Assembly: GCF_002095475.1 (NCBI RefSeq) | Contig: NZ_MLFR01000009.1 | Coordinates: 62,001 to 126,000 of the forward strand | Reading direction: 5' to 3' | Length of the DNA: 64,000 bases | Source: Pantoea rwandensis | GTDB taxonomy: Bacteria; Pseudomonadota; Gammaproteobacteria; Enterobacterales; Enterobacteriaceae | Shown: one piece after another, positions 1-9,501 of the stretch | Layout of the letters: each line of letters starts with the position of its first letter | How positions within the stretch are numbered: position 1 is the stretch's first letter | Translations under genes and position numbers: made by a program | Notes under the pieces: generated by a model | The model's input: the letters and a program-made list of their open reading frames with translations, nothing else | What the model was told of the DNA's origin: nothing | The model's database searches: none

Positions 1-381
1 GATATCGCCACTGCACACATTGCGGGCTATACGCTGGAAGGCAAAGCGCGCGGCACCACGCAGGTCTTTGAAGCCTGGTGTGAGTTTATCGGCCAGCCGC
101 AACAGGTCGCGCTGGAAAGTCTGCTGCCTGCGCCGGAATTTGGCACCATCACGCTGCACGGCAAGCTCGATCAGCCGACGCTGAAACGACTGGTACACCT
201 GGTGTATGATGTGCGCCGCGATGACGCGCCACTGCGTAAAGTGGCCGCCCAGCCGGGTGAATTTGACCGCCTGCGCAAGCAGTATGAAGAGCGTCGTGAA
301 TGGTCATCTTTGCAGGTGAAATGTGATGATGCCGAGGCGGCTATAATGCTGGAAAAACTCGGTTTTCGCGCCAGTTTGTAA
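1..381 (+). CDS. pdxB: Erythronate-4-phosphate dehydrogenase, C-terminal part (5' end outside window)
   Basis: Frame 1 is open from base 1 to TAA at 379-381 and gives 126 residues that match the C-terminal third of PdxB, including [14 protein letters not shown] and the region around [14 protein letters not shown]. PdxB is a cytoplasmic NAD-dependent D-2-hydroxyacid dehydrogenase in pyridoxal phosphate synthesis. The visible part holds the end of the nucleotide-binding domain (the His of HIAGYT lies in the family's catalytic region) and the C-terminal dimerisation domain. It is followed by a terminator hairpin and usg, the order seen in E. coli. The start and the first two thirds cannot be assessed. 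Confidence 0.95.
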   Translation, partial: DIATAHIAGYTLEGKARGTTQVFEAWCEFIGQPQQVALESLLPAPEFGTITLHGKLDQPTLKRLVHLVYDVRRDDAPLRKVAAQPGEFDRLRKQYEERREWSSLQVKCDDAEAAIMLEKLGFRASL

Positions 382-430
382 AGTTAAATCAATCCCCTGC
401 GATTTAGCGCGGGAAAAGTCTTAAATGTCA

Positions 431-458
431 GGCGGTGTAATCACCGCCTCTCTTTTTT
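431..458 (+). terminator. Rho-independent terminator after pdxB
   Basis: A perfect 7-bp stem, GGCGGTG/CACCGCC, with a TAAT loop is followed by CTC and six T. It lies 50 bp after the pdxB stop and 25 bp before usg, so it should separate the two transcripts at least in part. Confidence 0.8.
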
Positions 459-483
459 ATGTCATTGTCTGGAGTAAACCAAC

Positions 484-1494
484 ATGTCTGACGGCTGGAA
501 TATTGCGTTATTGGGCGCAACAGGCGCAGTAGGGAACGCTGTACTGGAATTGCTGGCGGAACGCCAGTTCCCGGTTGGTGAATTGTATCTGCTGGCGAGT
601 GAAAACGGTGCCGGTGAAAACAAGCGCTTTGAAGGTCGCACAGTGCTGGTGCAGGACGCCGCCGAATTTGACTGGACGCAAGCGCAGCTGGCGTTTTTCG
701 CCGCCGGACGTGAAGCGTCTGCACGCTACGCCGAAGAAGCCGCCAGCCAAGGCTGTTTGGTGATCGACAGCAGCGACCTTTTCGCGCTGGAGCCGGATGT
801 GCCGCTGGTGGTGCCGGATGTTAATCCACAAGTGATGGCGGATTATCGCAACCGCAACATTATTACCGTTGCCGATAGCCTGGTGAGCCAACTGCTGTGT
901 GCCATCAAACCGCTGGTCGATACCGCTGGTTTGAGCCGTTTGCAGGTGACCAACTTGCTGTCGGTTTCCAACCAAGGCAAAGCGGCGGTTGACGGTTTAG
1001 CTGGTGAAAGTGCGCGTTTGCTGAACGGCGTGCCCGCCGATGAGCACTATTTTGGCCGCCAACTGGCGTTCAACATGTTGCCGCAAATAGTTGATGCGCA
1101 AGGCAGCGTGGAAAGTGAACGACGCTTGGTTGAGCAGGTGCGCAAAGTGTTGCAGGACGAAGGTTTACCGCTGGCGGTCAGCAGCGTGCAAGCGCCAGTG
1201 TTCTACGGCAATGCGCAGATCGTCCATATCGAGAATTTGCGTCCGCTATCAGCAGAAGAAGCGCGTGATGAACTGGCGCGTGCTGAAGACATCAATCTGA
1301 GCGAAGAGGGCGAGTTCCCCACGCAGGTGACGGATGCTTCCGGCAACGACATGCTGAGCATCGGCTGCGTGCGTAACGATTATGGCGTACCGGAGCTACT
1401 GCAGTTCTGGTCAGTCGCTGACAACATCCGCTTTGGCGGTGCGCTGATGGCAGTGAAAACCGCCGAGAAATTGGTGCAGGAGTACTTCTATTAA
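484..1494 (+). CDS. usg: Usg, aspartate-semialdehyde dehydrogenase-like protein
   Basis: A 336-residue protein, the length of E. coli Usg. The N-terminus [18 protein letters not shown] is a Rossmann NADP-binding fingerprint of the Asd/ArgC family. Where true aspartate-semialdehyde dehydrogenases have their nucleophilic Cys in NPNCST, this protein reads VADSLVSQ, so the catalytic Cys appears to be lost and Asd activity is unlikely. Its biological role is not known. GGAG lies 9 bp upstream of ATG 484. The stop overlaps the truA start by one base, implying translational coupling with truA. Confidence 0.93.
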   Translation: MSDGWNIALLGATGAVGNAVLELLAERQFPVGELYLLASENGAGENKRFEGRTVLVQDAAEFDWTQAQLAFFAAGREASARYAEEAASQGCLVIDSSDLFALEPDVPLVVPDVNPQVMADYRNRNIITVADSLVSQLLCAIKPLVDTAGLSRLQVTNLLSVSNQGKAAVDGLAGESARLLNGVPADEHYFGRQLAFNMLPQIVDAQGSVESERRLVEQVRKVLQDEGLPLAVSSVQAPVFYGNAQIVHIENLRPLSAEEARDELARAEDINLSEEGEFPTQVTDASGNDMLSIGCVRNDYGVPELLQFWSVADNIRFGGALMAVKTAEKLVQEYFY

Positions 1495-2300
1495 TGTTGT
1501 CTGAAGCTACGACATTTAAGCTGGCGTTAGGTATTGAGTACGACGGCAGCCGTTACTACGGCTGGCAGCGACAAAATGAAGTGCGCAGCGTGCAGGAAAA
1601 ACTGGAAAAAGCGCTCTCGAAAGTGGCAAATCATCCTGTGGTGGTGTTCTGTGCGGGACGTACCGATGCCGGCGTGCACGGTACGGGGCAGGTGGTGCAT
1701 TTTGAAACCACCTCTCAGCGCGCCGACAGCGCCTGGACCTTGGGTGTTAACGCCAATTTACCTGACGATATTGCGGTGCGTTGGGTGAAAGCGGTGCCGG
1801 ATGAATTTCATGCCCGCTTTAGCGCCACGGCGCGTCGTTATCGCTATGTGATCTTCAATCAGCGGCTTCGACCGGCGATTCTCGGCAACGGCATCACCCA
1901 TTTTTATCATCCACTGGATGCCGAAAAAATGCAGCGCGCCGGACAGTGTTTGATCGGCGAGAACGATTTCACCTCATTCCGCGCGGTGCAGTGCCAGTCA
2001 CGTACGCCATGGCGCAATGTGATGCACCTGAACGTGACGCGTCAGGGGCCTTATGTGATTGTCGATATCAAGGCCAACGCCTTTGTGCACCACATGGTGC
2101 GCAACATTGTCGGCAGCCTGATGGAAATTGGCTGTGGCAATAAGCCAGAAAGCTGGATGGCTGATTTGCTGGCGGCAAAAGATCGTACTCTGGCGGCAGC
2201 GACCGCTAAAGCCGAGGGGTTGTATTTGGTGGCGGTGGATTACCCATCTCACTTTGCGTTACCTCAGCCTGCGCTGGGACCTTTGTTCCTCGCAGATTAA
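1494..2300 (+). CDS. truA: tRNA pseudouridine(38-40) synthase
   Basis: A 268-residue protein matching TruA throughout. It isomerises uridines 38-40 in the anticodon stem of many tRNAs. The active-site motif [14 protein letters not shown] contains the catalytic Asp at residue 58, and [15 protein letters not shown] is the conserved C-terminal motif. It starts on the last base of the usg stop codon (TAATG), the arrangement found in E. coli, so it is probably read from the usg transcript. Confidence 0.97.
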   Translation: MLSEATTFKLALGIEYDGSRYYGWQRQNEVRSVQEKLEKALSKVANHPVVVFCAGRTDAGVHGTGQVVHFETTSQRADSAWTLGVNANLPDDIAVRWVKAVPDEFHARFSATARRYRYVIFNQRLRPAILGNGITHFYHPLDAEKMQRAGQCLIGENDFTSFRAVQCQSRTPWRNVMHLNVTRQGPYVIVDIKANAFVHHMVRNIVGSLMEIGCGNKPESWMADLLAAKDRTLAAATAKAEGLYLVAVDYPSHFALPQPALGPLFLAD

Positions 2301-2336
2301 TTTAAATGAGTAAGGATGTTTGGGAGCCGGAACATT

Positions 2337-2999
2337 ATGGAATTCATCCACTTTTTGATCGACTTTATCCTCCATATTGATGTGCATTTAGCCGAACTGG
2401 TGGCGCAGTACGGCGTGTGGATTTACGCCATTCTGTTCCTAATCCTGTTTTGTGAAACGGGCCTGGTTGTCACACCTTTCCTGCCAGGGGATTCGCTGCT
2501 GTTTGTTGCCGGTGCGCTGGCGGCACTGCCGGGGAACGATCTCAACGTGCATCTCATGGTCACGCTGCTGGTGATTGCCGCTATCCTTGGTGATGCGGTG
2601 AACTACACTATTGGTCGGTTGTTCGGTGAGAAACTGTTCAGCAACCCGAACTCGAAAATATTCCGCCGCAGCTATCTGGATAAAACCCACGCGTTTTACG
2701 ATCGCCACGGTGGCAAAACCATTATACTTGCGCGCTTTGTACCAATCGTGCGAACCTTTGCCCCCTTTGTGGCGGGAATGGGACATATGTCTTATCGCCA
2801 CTTCGCGCTCTTCAACGTGACGGGTGCGCTGTTATGGGTGTTGCTATTCTCTTACGCGGGCTACTTGTTTGGCGACTTACCGGTAGTGCAGGAGAACCTG
2901 AAATTGCTGATCGTTGGCATTATTGTGGTCTCAATACTGCCCGGCGTGATTGAAGTATGGCGTCATCGCCGTCAGGCACGTCAGCAAAAGCCACAGTAA
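2337..2999 (+). CDS. dedA: DedA family inner-membrane protein
   Basis: A 220-residue polytopic membrane protein of the DedA/SNARE-associated family, which is linked to undecaprenyl-phosphate and lipid recycling and to membrane homeostasis. Conserved family signatures are present: [17 protein letters not shown] and, later, [20 protein letters not shown], with the Arg residues essential in the family. ATG 2337 gives [10 protein letters not shown], matching the E. coli start; a GTG/ATG further upstream would add about seven poorly conserved residues. It lies downstream of truA and before accD, as in E. coli. Confidence 0.94.
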   Translation: MEFIHFLIDFILHIDVHLAELVAQYGVWIYAILFLILFCETGLVVTPFLPGDSLLFVAGALAALPGNDLNVHLMVTLLVIAAILGDAVNYTIGRLFGEKLFSNPNSKIFRRSYLDKTHAFYDRHGGKTIILARFVPIVRTFAPFVAGMGHMSYRHFALFNVTGALLWVLLFSYAGYLFGDLPVVQENLKLLIVGIIVVSILPGVIEVWRHRRQARQQKPQ

Positions 3000-3015
3000 A
3001 CCCATAACCAGATTT

Positions 3016-3024
3016 TTATCCACA
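3016..3024 (+). promoter_or_regulatory. DnaA-box match upstream of accD
   Basis: TTATCCACA, an exact match to the strong DnaA box consensus, lies 108 bp before accD in the dedA-accD gap. A single 9-mer can occur by chance, so a regulatory role is only suggested. Confidence 0.3.
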
Positions 3025-3131
3025 GCGAGAACGGGTTGTGGTTTAATGAGCGACATTTACGGCCTGCTGGAGGTGATTTCAGCAGCCACAAGAAGACTGG
3101 ACCAGGTCAGCATTAAACAGAAAGGTCATCA

Positions 3132-4040
3132 ATGAGCTGGATTGAACGCATACTGAATAAAAGCACCACCACGCCAACGCGCAAAGCCAGTATCCCGGAA
3201 GGGGTCTGGACCAAGTGCGATAGCTGCGGTCAGGTGCTGTACCGCGCCGAACTGGAGCGTAACCTTGAGGTCTGCCCGAAGTGCGACCACCACATGCGCA
3301 TGCACGCCCGTGAGCGTCTGCACAGCATGCTGGATGAAGGTTCTCTGGTTGAATTAGGCAGCGAGTTGGAACCCAAGGATCTGCTGAAATTCCGCGATTC
3401 TAAGAAGTACAAAGATCGTCTGGTTGCCGCGCAGAAAGATACCGGTGAGAAAGATGCATTGATCGCCATGAAAGGCACGCTGCATGGTATGCCAGTGGTT
3501 GCTGTGGCCTTTGAGTTCTCCTTTATGGGTGGCTCAATGGGTTCTGTGGTTGGCGCGCGTTTCGTACGCGGCGTTGAGCAGGCACTGGAAGATAACTGCC
3601 CGCTGATCTGTTTCTCTGCCAGTGGCGGTGCCCGTATGCAGGAAGCGCTACAGTCGCTGATGCAGATGGCAAAAACCAGTGCAGCTTTGGCGAAGATGCA
3701 AGAGCGCGGCTTGCCGTACATCTCTGTGCTGACTGACCCAACCATGGGCGGCGTATCTGCCAGTTTTGCCATGCTGGGCGATTTGAACGTGGCGGAACCG
3801 AAAGCGCTGATCGGCTTTGCTGGCCCACGCGTTATCGAACAGACCGTGCGTGAAAAACTGCCACCAGGCTTCCAGCGCAGTGAATTTCTGATTCAAAAAG
3901 GCGCGATCGACATGATCATCCGTCGTCCGGAAATGCGCTATAAGCTGGCAAGTCTGCTGGCGAAAATGATGAACCTGCCAGCGCCGCTGCAGGATGGTGA
4001 TCAGCCTTCTACGGCTGAGCCGGAGAGCAACGAGGCCTGA
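3132..4040 (+). CDS. accD: Acetyl-CoA carboxylase carboxyltransferase subunit beta
   Basis: A 302-residue protein (E. coli AccD 304). With AccA it transfers the carboxyl group from biotin carboxyl carrier protein to acetyl-CoA, giving malonyl-CoA for fatty acid synthesis. The N-terminal zinc ribbon is intact: Cys29, Cys32, Cys48 and Cys51. The crotonase-like core contains the GG-rich CoA-binding segment [11 protein letters not shown] and [14 protein letters not shown]. The gene stands alone between dedA and folC; the 132-bp gap before it probably holds its own promoter. Confidence 0.97.
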   Translation: MSWIERILNKSTTTPTRKASIPEGVWTKCDSCGQVLYRAELERNLEVCPKCDHHMRMHARERLHSMLDEGSLVELGSELEPKDLLKFRDSKKYKDRLVAAQKDTGEKDALIAMKGTLHGMPVVAVAFEFSFMGGSMGSVVGARFVRGVEQALEDNCPLICFSASGGARMQEALQSLMQMAKTSAALAKMQERGLPYISVLTDPTMGGVSASFAMLGDLNVAEPKALIGFAGPRVIEQTVREKLPPGFQRSEFLIQKGAIDMIIRRPEMRYKLASLLAKMMNLPAPLQDGDQPSTAEPESNEA

Positions 4041-4048
4041 CAGGCAAC

Positions 4049-4074
4049 GAAAAGCGGTTTTTTAAACGCTTTTC
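4049..4074 (+). terminator. AT-rich hairpin after accD
   Basis: An 8-bp inverted repeat GAAAAGCG/CGCTTTTC encloses a T/A-rich loop 9 bp after accD. It lacks a clear T-tract, so it may stabilise the 3' end or act only as a weak terminator. Confidence 0.35.
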
Positions 4075-4089
4075 ACCAATGAACCGTAA

Positions 4090-4210
4090 ACACGACATCA
4101 TTCGAGTTGCAGCAAGGCGGCAAACGAATGAATCCCAGGGCGCTTACACCGATAAGTGATTGGGATGATTGAGTGCAGCTAACGCCGCTGCAGCTTGAAT
4201 GATGATGTGT
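4090..4210 (-). repeat. ERIC element in the folC leader
   Basis: About 121 bp matching the enterobacterial repetitive intergenic consensus in reverse orientation: ATTCGAGTTGCAGCAAGGCG near the left end, a central dyad around CGCTTACACCGATAAGTGA, and GTGCAGCTAACGCC followed by GCAGCTTGAATGATG at the right. The ends are near-inverted repeats. It finishes 20 bp before the folC start, so it is transcribed as part of the folC leader or separates the folC promoter from the gene. Confidence 0.85.
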
Positions 4211-4230
4211 AAGATGAGAAAACGGGACAC

Positions 4231-5499
4231 ATGGACACTCTTCATCTTCCTCAAGCCACGTCGCCTTTGGCCACGTGGCTTCATTATCTTGAGCACTTGC
4301 ATTCTCAGCCCATTGAACTGGGCCTGGATCGTATTCAACGCGTCGCTGCACGCCTCGATCTGCTCAAGCCCGCTCCGTTTATCTTTACCGTCGCCGGTAC
4401 TAACGGCAAAGGCACCACCTGTCGTACCCTTGAAACGCTATTGATGGCCGCAGGCTATCGCGTGGGTGTCTACAGCTCGCCGCATTTGGTTCGTTACACC
4501 GAACGTGTTCGCGTGCAGGGTGCGGAGTTGGATGAAGCGATGCATAGCGGAAGTTTCGCCAGCATTGAAGCCGGACGCGGTGACATCTCTCTGACCTATT
4601 TTGAATTTGGTACGCTCTCGGCACTTAATCTGTTCCGCGATGCCAATTTAGATGTGGTGATCCTTGAAGTGGGCCTTGGCGGTCGTCTTGATGCCACCAA
4701 TATTGTGGATGCGGATGTGGCAGTCATCACCAGCATTGCGTTGGATCATACCGACTGGCTCGGCCCGGACCGCGAAAGCATTGGGCGTGAAAAAGCCGGT
4801 GTATTCCGCCCGGGCAAGCCTGCGGTCGTCGGCGAAGCGGATATGCCGCACACTATTGCGGAGGTCGCGGCAGAGAAGGGCGCACAACTGTTGCAGATCA
4901 ATCGTGACTGGCAATGGAAGAAGCAGGAGAGCAGTTGGACGTTGCAAGATGCCCATGGCGAGCTACGCGACCTCCCGTTGCCGCAAGTCCCGCAGCCCAA
5001 TGCGGCGACTGCACTGACTGCACTGCGTGCTTCCGGTCTTAACGTTAGTGAAGCGATCATTCGTGAACATCTGCCTCTGGCGATTTTGCCTGGCCGCTTC
5101 CAAACGGTCAGTGACAGTCCGCGTGTGATTCTGGATGTCGCGCACAATCCTCATGCCGCGAATTATCTGGCTTCACGACTGGCTGAGCTGCCCAATAAGG
5201 GTAGCGTCCATGCGGTGGTGGGTATGCTGCATGACAAAGATATCGCTGGTACCCTGGCGGCATTGTCGCCACAGGTGGATTACTGGTACTGCGCGCCGCT
5301 GGATGGCCCACGTGGCGCCACAGCCGATGAGTTAATCGCGCATCTTGATGGCGCCAATGCCTATGCACATGTCGATGCGGCATGGCAGGCAGCGCGTCAA
5401 CAGGCAGCGCCTGAGGATGTGATTCTGGTGTGCGGTTCTTTCCACACCGTCGCACAGGTTATGGAATCGATGGCAGCGGAGAACGGCAGTGGCAAGTAA
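4231..5499 (+). CDS. folC: Bifunctional dihydrofolate synthase / folylpolyglutamate synthase
   Basis: A 422-residue Mur-ligase family protein, the length of E. coli FolC. It adds glutamate to dihydropteroate and then further glutamates to tetrahydrofolate, using ATP. The P-loop TVAGTNGKGTTCRTLE begins near residue 50; LEVGLGGRLDATNIVD and the DHTDWLG region supply the Mg/ATP-site residues; the C-terminal domain follows the LPGRFQ linker. It overlaps dedD by 11 bp, so the two are co-translated. Its leader contains an ERIC element. Confidence 0.97.
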   Translation: MDTLHLPQATSPLATWLHYLEHLHSQPIELGLDRIQRVAARLDLLKPAPFIFTVAGTNGKGTTCRTLETLLMAAGYRVGVYSSPHLVRYTERVRVQGAELDEAMHSGSFASIEAGRGDISLTYFEFGTLSALNLFRDANLDVVILEVGLGGRLDATNIVDADVAVITSIALDHTDWLGPDRESIGREKAGVFRPGKPAVVGEADMPHTIAEVAAEKGAQLLQINRDWQWKKQESSWTLQDAHGELRDLPLPQVPQPNAATALTALRASGLNVSEAIIREHLPLAILPGRFQTVSDSPRVILDVAHNPHAANYLASRLAELPNKGSVHAVVGMLHDKDIAGTLAALSPQVDYWYCAPLDGPRGATADELIAHLDGANAYAHVDAAWQAARQQAAPEDVILVCGSFHTVAQVMESMAAENGSGK

Positions 5500-6250
5500 G
5501 TTTCAAAATCGCTTAGTCGGTACCGTCATTCTGGTGGCGATTGGCGTCATCGTATTGCCGGGTTTATTGGACGGCAAGAAGAAGCACTATAAAGAAGAGT
5601 TCGCTGCGATCCCGCTGGTGCCGAAGCCGGATGATCAGCAGGATAGCGAAACGGTGCCACCGGTCACGCAGCCTTTGCCCGCGCAACCGCCTGAAGGGGC
5701 CAATGCTGCGCAGAATCAAGACAATGGTAAAGGGACGGGCAGTGCTAGCAGTGGCAGCGCGCAACCTGCTCAGAACAACGAACCAACGTTGGTGACACCG
5801 CCGCCAGTACATCAGCAGGTGAAACCGGTTGAGCAACCGAAGCCGAAGCCTGTCGAGCAGCCCAAACCGAAACCGGTGGAGCAGCCGAAGCCGAAACCAG
5901 TAGAGCAACCTAAACCGAAGCCGGTGGAACAGCCGAAAGAGAGAGAGGTTGAGCAGCCTAAAGCCGCAGAAGCGCCGAAGCAGAGTGAACCTGAATCAGC
6001 ACCTACGGGGCAGGCTTATGTGGTGCAACTAGGGGCGCTCAAAAATGCTGCTAAGGTCAATGAAATTGTGGCCCAGTTGCGTCTTTCAGGCTATCGCGCC
6101 TTTACCGTGCCGTCGACGCCGGTGCAGGGGCAAATCACCCGTATTTATGTCGGACCGGATGCGTCAAAAGCGAAGCTGCAAAGTTCACTCAGCGAGCTGC
6201 AAAGCATTTCTGGCCTCGGCGGGGTGATAAAACCTTACGGTACACGTTAA
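5489..6250 (+). CDS. dedD: Cell-division protein DedD with SPOR domain
   Basis: A 253-residue protein, longer than E. coli DedD (about 220). A single N-terminal membrane helix (NRLVGTVILVAIGVIVLPGLL) precedes a long Pro/Glu/Lys-rich periplasmic linker and a C-terminal SPOR domain from about residue 175 (AYVVQLGALKNAAKVNEIV), which binds denuded septal peptidoglycan. The linker contains about five near-perfect copies of an 8-residue KPVEQPKP repeat, which explains the extra length. It overlaps the end of folC by 11 bp. Confidence 0.95.
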   Translation: MASKFQNRLVGTVILVAIGVIVLPGLLDGKKKHYKEEFAAIPLVPKPDDQQDSETVPPVTQPLPAQPPEGANAAQNQDNGKGTGSASSGSAQPAQNNEPTLVTPPPVHQQVKPVEQPKPKPVEQPKPKPVEQPKPKPVEQPKPKPVEQPKEREVEQPKAAEAPKQSEPESAPTGQAYVVQLGALKNAAKVNEIVAQLRLSGYRAFTVPSTPVQGQITRIYVGPDASKAKLQSSLSELQSISGLGGVIKPYGTR

Positions 6251-6364
6251 CAAGTTGATAAGCCGCGCCGATGGCAGAAAAAGGCGCGGCACAGCACAAG
6301 CTGTTCATCAAATTGTTATGAAAAAATGGTTTTATATCATCATGTTAAGTTGCTGGTGATACTC

Positions 6365-6396
6365 AGGGCGAGGAAAGTTTTTTCATCGCCCTTTTT
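6365..6396 (+). terminator. Rho-independent terminator after folC-dedD
   Basis: The stem AGGGCGA/TCGCCCT, with a T-rich loop, runs into TTTTT. It lies 115 bp after dedD and just before the PurR box of the cvpA-purF unit, so it divides the two operons. A second GC-rich inverted repeat (GCCGCGCC/GGCGCGGC, about 6262-6292) lies between but has no T-tract. Confidence 0.75.
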
Positions 6397-6419
6397 ATGG
6401 ATGCAGAACCGGAAACCCT

Positions 6420-6435
6420 ACGCAAACGTTTTCTT
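6420..6435 (+). promoter_or_regulatory. PurR operator of cvpA-purF
   Basis: ACGCAAACGTTTTCTT is an essentially perfect match to the PurR box. It is followed by TTAGAAT at about 6441-6447, a plausible -10, and lies 63 bp before the cvpA start. In E. coli the cvpA-purF-ubiX operon is repressed by PurR with hypoxanthine or guanine from the same position. Confidence 0.9.
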
Positions 6436-6497
6436 TTTCTGTTAGAATGCGCCCCGAACTGGATGCAGGGGTGCTTGGCACTGGGTTGGAAGCGTTC

Positions 6498-6983
6498 ATG
6501 ATCTGGATTGATTACGTCATTATTGCGGTAGTTGGTTTTTCGGCTCTGGTCAGCCTGATTCGAGGGTTTGTCCGGGAAGCCTTATCTCTTGTTACCTGGG
6601 GATGCGCGTTTTTTGTCGCCAGTCATTACTACACCTACCTTGCAGTCTGGTTTACAGGTTTTGACGACGAACTGGTTCGTAATGGCATCGCGATTGCGGT
6701 GTTGTTCGTTGCCACCTTGATTGTGGGTGCCATCGTGAACTATGTGATCGGCTCGCTGGTAGAAAAAACCGGCTTGTCGGGAACCGACAGGGTGTTGGGG
6801 GTCTGTTTCGGGGCGTTGCGTGGCGTGCTGATTGTTTCCGCTATGCTCTTCTTCCTCGATACATTCACCGGCTTTTCGAAAAGCCCGGACTGGCAACAGT
6901 CTCAACTTATTCCCCAGTTCAGTTACATCATCAGGTGGTTTTTCGATTACCTGAAAAGCACGTCCAGTTTTATACCCCGGTGA
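6498..6983 (+). CDS. cvpA: CvpA, colicin V production / inner-membrane protein
   Basis: A 161-residue inner-membrane protein with four predicted hydrophobic segments, matching CvpA over its whole length (IRGFVREALSLVTWG, EKTGLSGTDRVLG). It is needed for colicin V export in E. coli and has been linked to envelope stress and bile tolerance; the molecular function is not settled. ATG 6498 gives MIWIDYVIIAV, matching E. coli; an upstream ATG would run through promoter sequence. It is the first gene of the PurR-controlled operon, 36 bp before purF. Confidence 0.95.
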   Translation: MIWIDYVIIAVVGFSALVSLIRGFVREALSLVTWGCAFFVASHYYTYLAVWFTGFDDELVRNGIAIAVLFVATLIVGAIVNYVIGSLVEKTGLSGTDRVLGVCFGALRGVLIVSAMLFFLDTFTGFSKSPDWQQSQLIPQFSYIIRWFFDYLKSTSSFIPR

Positions 6984-7019
6984 CACCATCGGGAGTGCGG
7001 CTAATGAGGAAATGACAAC

Positions 7020-8540
7020 ATGTGCGGTATTGTTGGTATCACCGGTTTTATGCCAGTAAACCAGTCGATCTATGACGCGTTAACGGTGCTGCAGCACCGC
7101 GGGCAAGATGCCGCCGGCATTTGTACCATCGATGCGCTTAACTGCTTCCGCCTGCGTAAAGCAAACGGCTTGGTGAGCGATGTGTTCGAAGCACGCCACA
7201 TGCAGCGTTTACAGGGAAATATCGGGATTGGTCATGTTCGCTATCCAACAGCGGGCAGCTCCAGCGCTTCTGAAGCGCAGCCATTCTATGTTAACTCCCC
7301 TTATGGCATTACGCTGGCGCACAACGGCAACCTGACCAATGCGCACGAGCTGCGTAAGCATCTGTTCGAAGTTGGCCGCCGTCACGTTAACACCACCTCT
7401 GATTCTGAAATCCTGCTGAACATCTTTGCGCAGGAACTTGACCGTTTCCAGCATGACCCGCTGGAAGCTGACAACATTTTTGCTGCGGTGGCGGCAGTGC
7501 ACCAACAGGTGCGCGGTGCTTACGCAGTGGTTTCGATGATTATCGGACACGGTATGGTGGCGTTCCGCGATCCTAACGGTATTCGCCCACTGGTGTTGGG
7601 TAAGCGCGTGATTGAAGATGGCCGCACCGAGTACATGGTGGCTTCTGAAAGCGTGGCACTGGATACCTTAGGCTTTGAATTCATTCGCGATGTCGCACCA
7701 GGCGAAGCGGTGTACATCACCGAGCAGGGCCAGCTCTCAACGCGCCAGTGCGCGGAAAATCCAAAAACCAACCCGTGCTTGTTCGAATACGTTTACTTCG
7801 CACGTCCGGATTCTTTCCTTGATAAGGTTTCTGTCTACAGCGCACGTGTGCGCATGGGCACCAAGCTGGGCGAAAAAATTGCCCGTGAGTGGGAAGATTT
7901 GGACATCGACGTGGTCATTCCGATTCCGGAAACCTCCACCGATTCTGCGCTGGAAATCGCTCGCATTCTTAACAAACCCTATCGTCAGGGGTTTGTGAAA
8001 AACCGCTATGTGGGCCGCACCTTTATTATGCCAGGCCAACATATGCGTCGCAGCGCGATCCGTCGCAAGCTGAATGCAAACCGTGCTGAGTTCCGGGGTA
8101 AGAACGTGCTGTTGATCGATGACTCGATTGTGCGTGGCACAACTTCCGAGCAGATCATCGAGATGGCGCGCGAAGCGGGTGCGAAGCGCGTGTATTTAGC
8201 CTCTGCGGCGCCTGAAATTCGTTTCCCGAACGTGTATGGCATCGACATGCCGAGCGCGACCGAACTGATTGCGCATGGTCGTGAAGTTGAAGAAATTCGT
8301 CAGCTGATCAAAGCAGATGCACTGATTTTCCAAGACCTCGACGATCTGATCGAAGCGGTGCGTGAAGAGAATCCGGACATTGCCCAGTTTGAGTGCTCCG
8401 TATTCAACGGCATCTATGTGACCAAAGATGTCGATCAAGAGTATCTTGAATATTTGCAGTCTCTGCGTAATGACGATGCCAAAGCGATTCAGCGTCAGAA
8501 TGATGTTGAAGGCTTGGAGTTGCACAACGAAGAGGGTTAA
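7020..8540 (+). CDS. purF: Amidophosphoribosyltransferase
   Basis: A 506-residue protein (E. coli 505). It makes 5-phosphoribosylamine from PRPP and glutamine, the committed step of purine synthesis. The Ntn-type glutaminase begins MCGIVGI, so Cys2 becomes the N-terminal nucleophile after Met removal. The C-terminal phosphoribosyltransferase domain carries the PRPP loop [14 protein letters not shown] at about residues 363-376. AGGAAA precedes the ATG. It lies between cvpA and ubiX in the usual operon, and a strong terminator follows. Confidence 0.98.
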   Translation: MCGIVGITGFMPVNQSIYDALTVLQHRGQDAAGICTIDALNCFRLRKANGLVSDVFEARHMQRLQGNIGIGHVRYPTAGSSSASEAQPFYVNSPYGITLAHNGNLTNAHELRKHLFEVGRRHVNTTSDSEILLNIFAQELDRFQHDPLEADNIFAAVAAVHQQVRGAYAVVSMIIGHGMVAFRDPNGIRPLVLGKRVIEDGRTEYMVASESVALDTLGFEFIRDVAPGEAVYITEQGQLSTRQCAENPKTNPCLFEYVYFARPDSFLDKVSVYSARVRMGTKLGEKIAREWEDLDIDVVIPIPETSTDSALEIARILNKPYRQGFVKNRYVGRTFIMPGQHMRRSAIRRKLNANRAEFRGKNVLLIDDSIVRGTTSEQIIEMAREAGAKRVYLASAAPEIRFPNVYGIDMPSATELIAHGREVEEIRQLIKADALIFQDLDDLIEAVREENPDIAQFECSVFNGIYVTKDVDQEYLEYLQSLRNDDAKAIQRQNDVEGLELHNEEG

Positions 8541-8563
8541 TCTTCTCGTGGTGGCAATATAAG

Positions 8564-8597
8564 ACAGGGCGGGCGCAATCCCGCCCTGTTTGTTTTT
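8564..8597 (+). terminator. Rho-independent terminator after purF
   Basis: A perfect 10-bp stem ACAGGGCGGG/CCCGCCCTGT with a 6-nt loop is followed by TTGTTTTT. It lies between purF and ubiX, so ubiX expression would need read-through or its own promoter. Confidence 0.9.
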
Positions 8598-8655
8598 GTA
8601 TTTTTGTTCAGTGAGCAGCTATCATTGCCGCAATCTGAACGGGCAAGGCTGAATT

Positions 8656-9225
8656 ATGAAACGACTCATCATTGGAATTTCCGGCGCCAGCGGCGCGATT
8701 TACGGCGTGCGCATGTTGCAAGTCTTGCAACCGTTAGCCGATGTGGAAACCCACTTGGTGATGAGCCCTGCGGCACGCCAGACGCTGGCGCTGGAAACCG
8801 ATTACAGCCTGCGCGATGTGCAAGCGCTAGCCGATGTGGTGCACGATGTGCGTGACATTGCCGCCAGTATTTCATCGGGTTCGTTCAAGACTCTGGGTAT
8901 GGCGATATTGCCCTGTTCAATGAAAACCCTCTCCGGCATTGTGCACAGCTACAGTGATAGTCTGCTGACACGTGCGGCGGATGTGGTGCTAAAAGAGCAG
9001 CGTAAGCTGGTGCTGTGCGTGCGTGAAACGCCACTGCATCTGGGGCATTTGCGCATGATGACCACCGCGGCCGAGCTGGGCGCGATCATCATGCCACCTG
9101 TCCCGGCGTTCTATCATCGTCCGCAGCGGATTGAGGATTTAATCGATCAAACGGTCAATCGTGTCATCGATCAGTTTGATATAGCGCTGCCTGAAGACCT
9201 GTTCACCCGCTGGCATGGCGCATAA
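8656..9225 (+). CDS. ubiX: Flavin prenyltransferase UbiX
   Basis: A 189-residue flavoprotein, the same length as E. coli UbiX. It prenylates FMN with dimethylallyl phosphate to make the cofactor of the decarboxylase UbiD in ubiquinone synthesis. IIGISGASGAIYGVRML is the N-terminal phosphate/flavin-binding motif, and VVLKEQRKLVLCVRETPLH is the conserved C-terminal segment. ATG 8656 follows AAGG. The argT-like transport gene comes next, as in E. coli. Confidence 0.97.
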   Translation: MKRLIIGISGASGAIYGVRMLQVLQPLADVETHLVMSPAARQTLALETDYSLRDVQALADVVHDVRDIAASISSGSFKTLGMAILPCSMKTLSGIVHSYSDSLLTRAADVVLKEQRKLVLCVRETPLHLGHLRMMTTAAELGAIIMPPVPAFYHRPQRIEDLIDQTVNRVIDQFDIALPEDLFTRWHGA

Positions 9226-9287
9226 TGGTGCAAAAGTGCACTCATTGTGTGCAAAATCGCGCGCCCGATCACTCTTCGTGCATCTTG

Positions 9288-9300
9288 TGCACCAAAAGTT
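9288..9300 (+). promoter_or_regulatory. Possible NtrC half-site upstream of the histidine/basic amino acid transporter
   Basis: TGCACCAAAAGTT matches the left half of the NtrC enhancer consensus TGCACYNWWWTGGTGCA but lacks a good right half. A second GTGCA-AAAG-TGCAC dyad lies at about 9229-9241. Both sit 120-200 bp upstream of a sigma54-type promoter, the usual enhancer distance. The assignment is tentative. Confidence 0.35.
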
Positions 9301-9420
9301 AACAATGTCGCTTTTTCTTCCTAACACCGCTGCTATATTCCCCTCACAAACTAAGTGCTTGCGCCCGTAAGACGCGCGGTATTTAGTGCGCCTGAGCACG
9401 CTTTCGCCGTTTTGCATAAC

Positions 9421-9436
9421 TGGCATGAAACCTGCA
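9421..9436 (+). promoter_or_regulatory. Sigma54 (-24/-12) promoter
   Basis: TGGCATGAAACCTGCA fits the sigma54 consensus TGGCAYRNNNNYTGCW with correct GG-GC spacing and lies 66 bp before the binding-protein start. It resembles the nitrogen-regulated argT promoter of Salmonella. It predicts induction of the transporter under nitrogen limitation via NtrC. Confidence 0.75.
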
Positions 9437-9501
9437 AATCATTCAGCGCAAACACACATCACGCACCATATAACAATAAGCACTTCACTTGAGGGTTACC
9501 T

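Noticed and set aside
4199-4444. 81-codon frame starting inside the ERIC element upstream of folC
   Set aside because: It begins in a repeat and overlaps folC in another frame; no independent support.
6262-6292. GCCGCGCC/GGCGCGGC hairpin as a dedD terminator
   Set aside because: It has a long loop and no T-tract; the hairpin at 6365-6396 is the better terminator.
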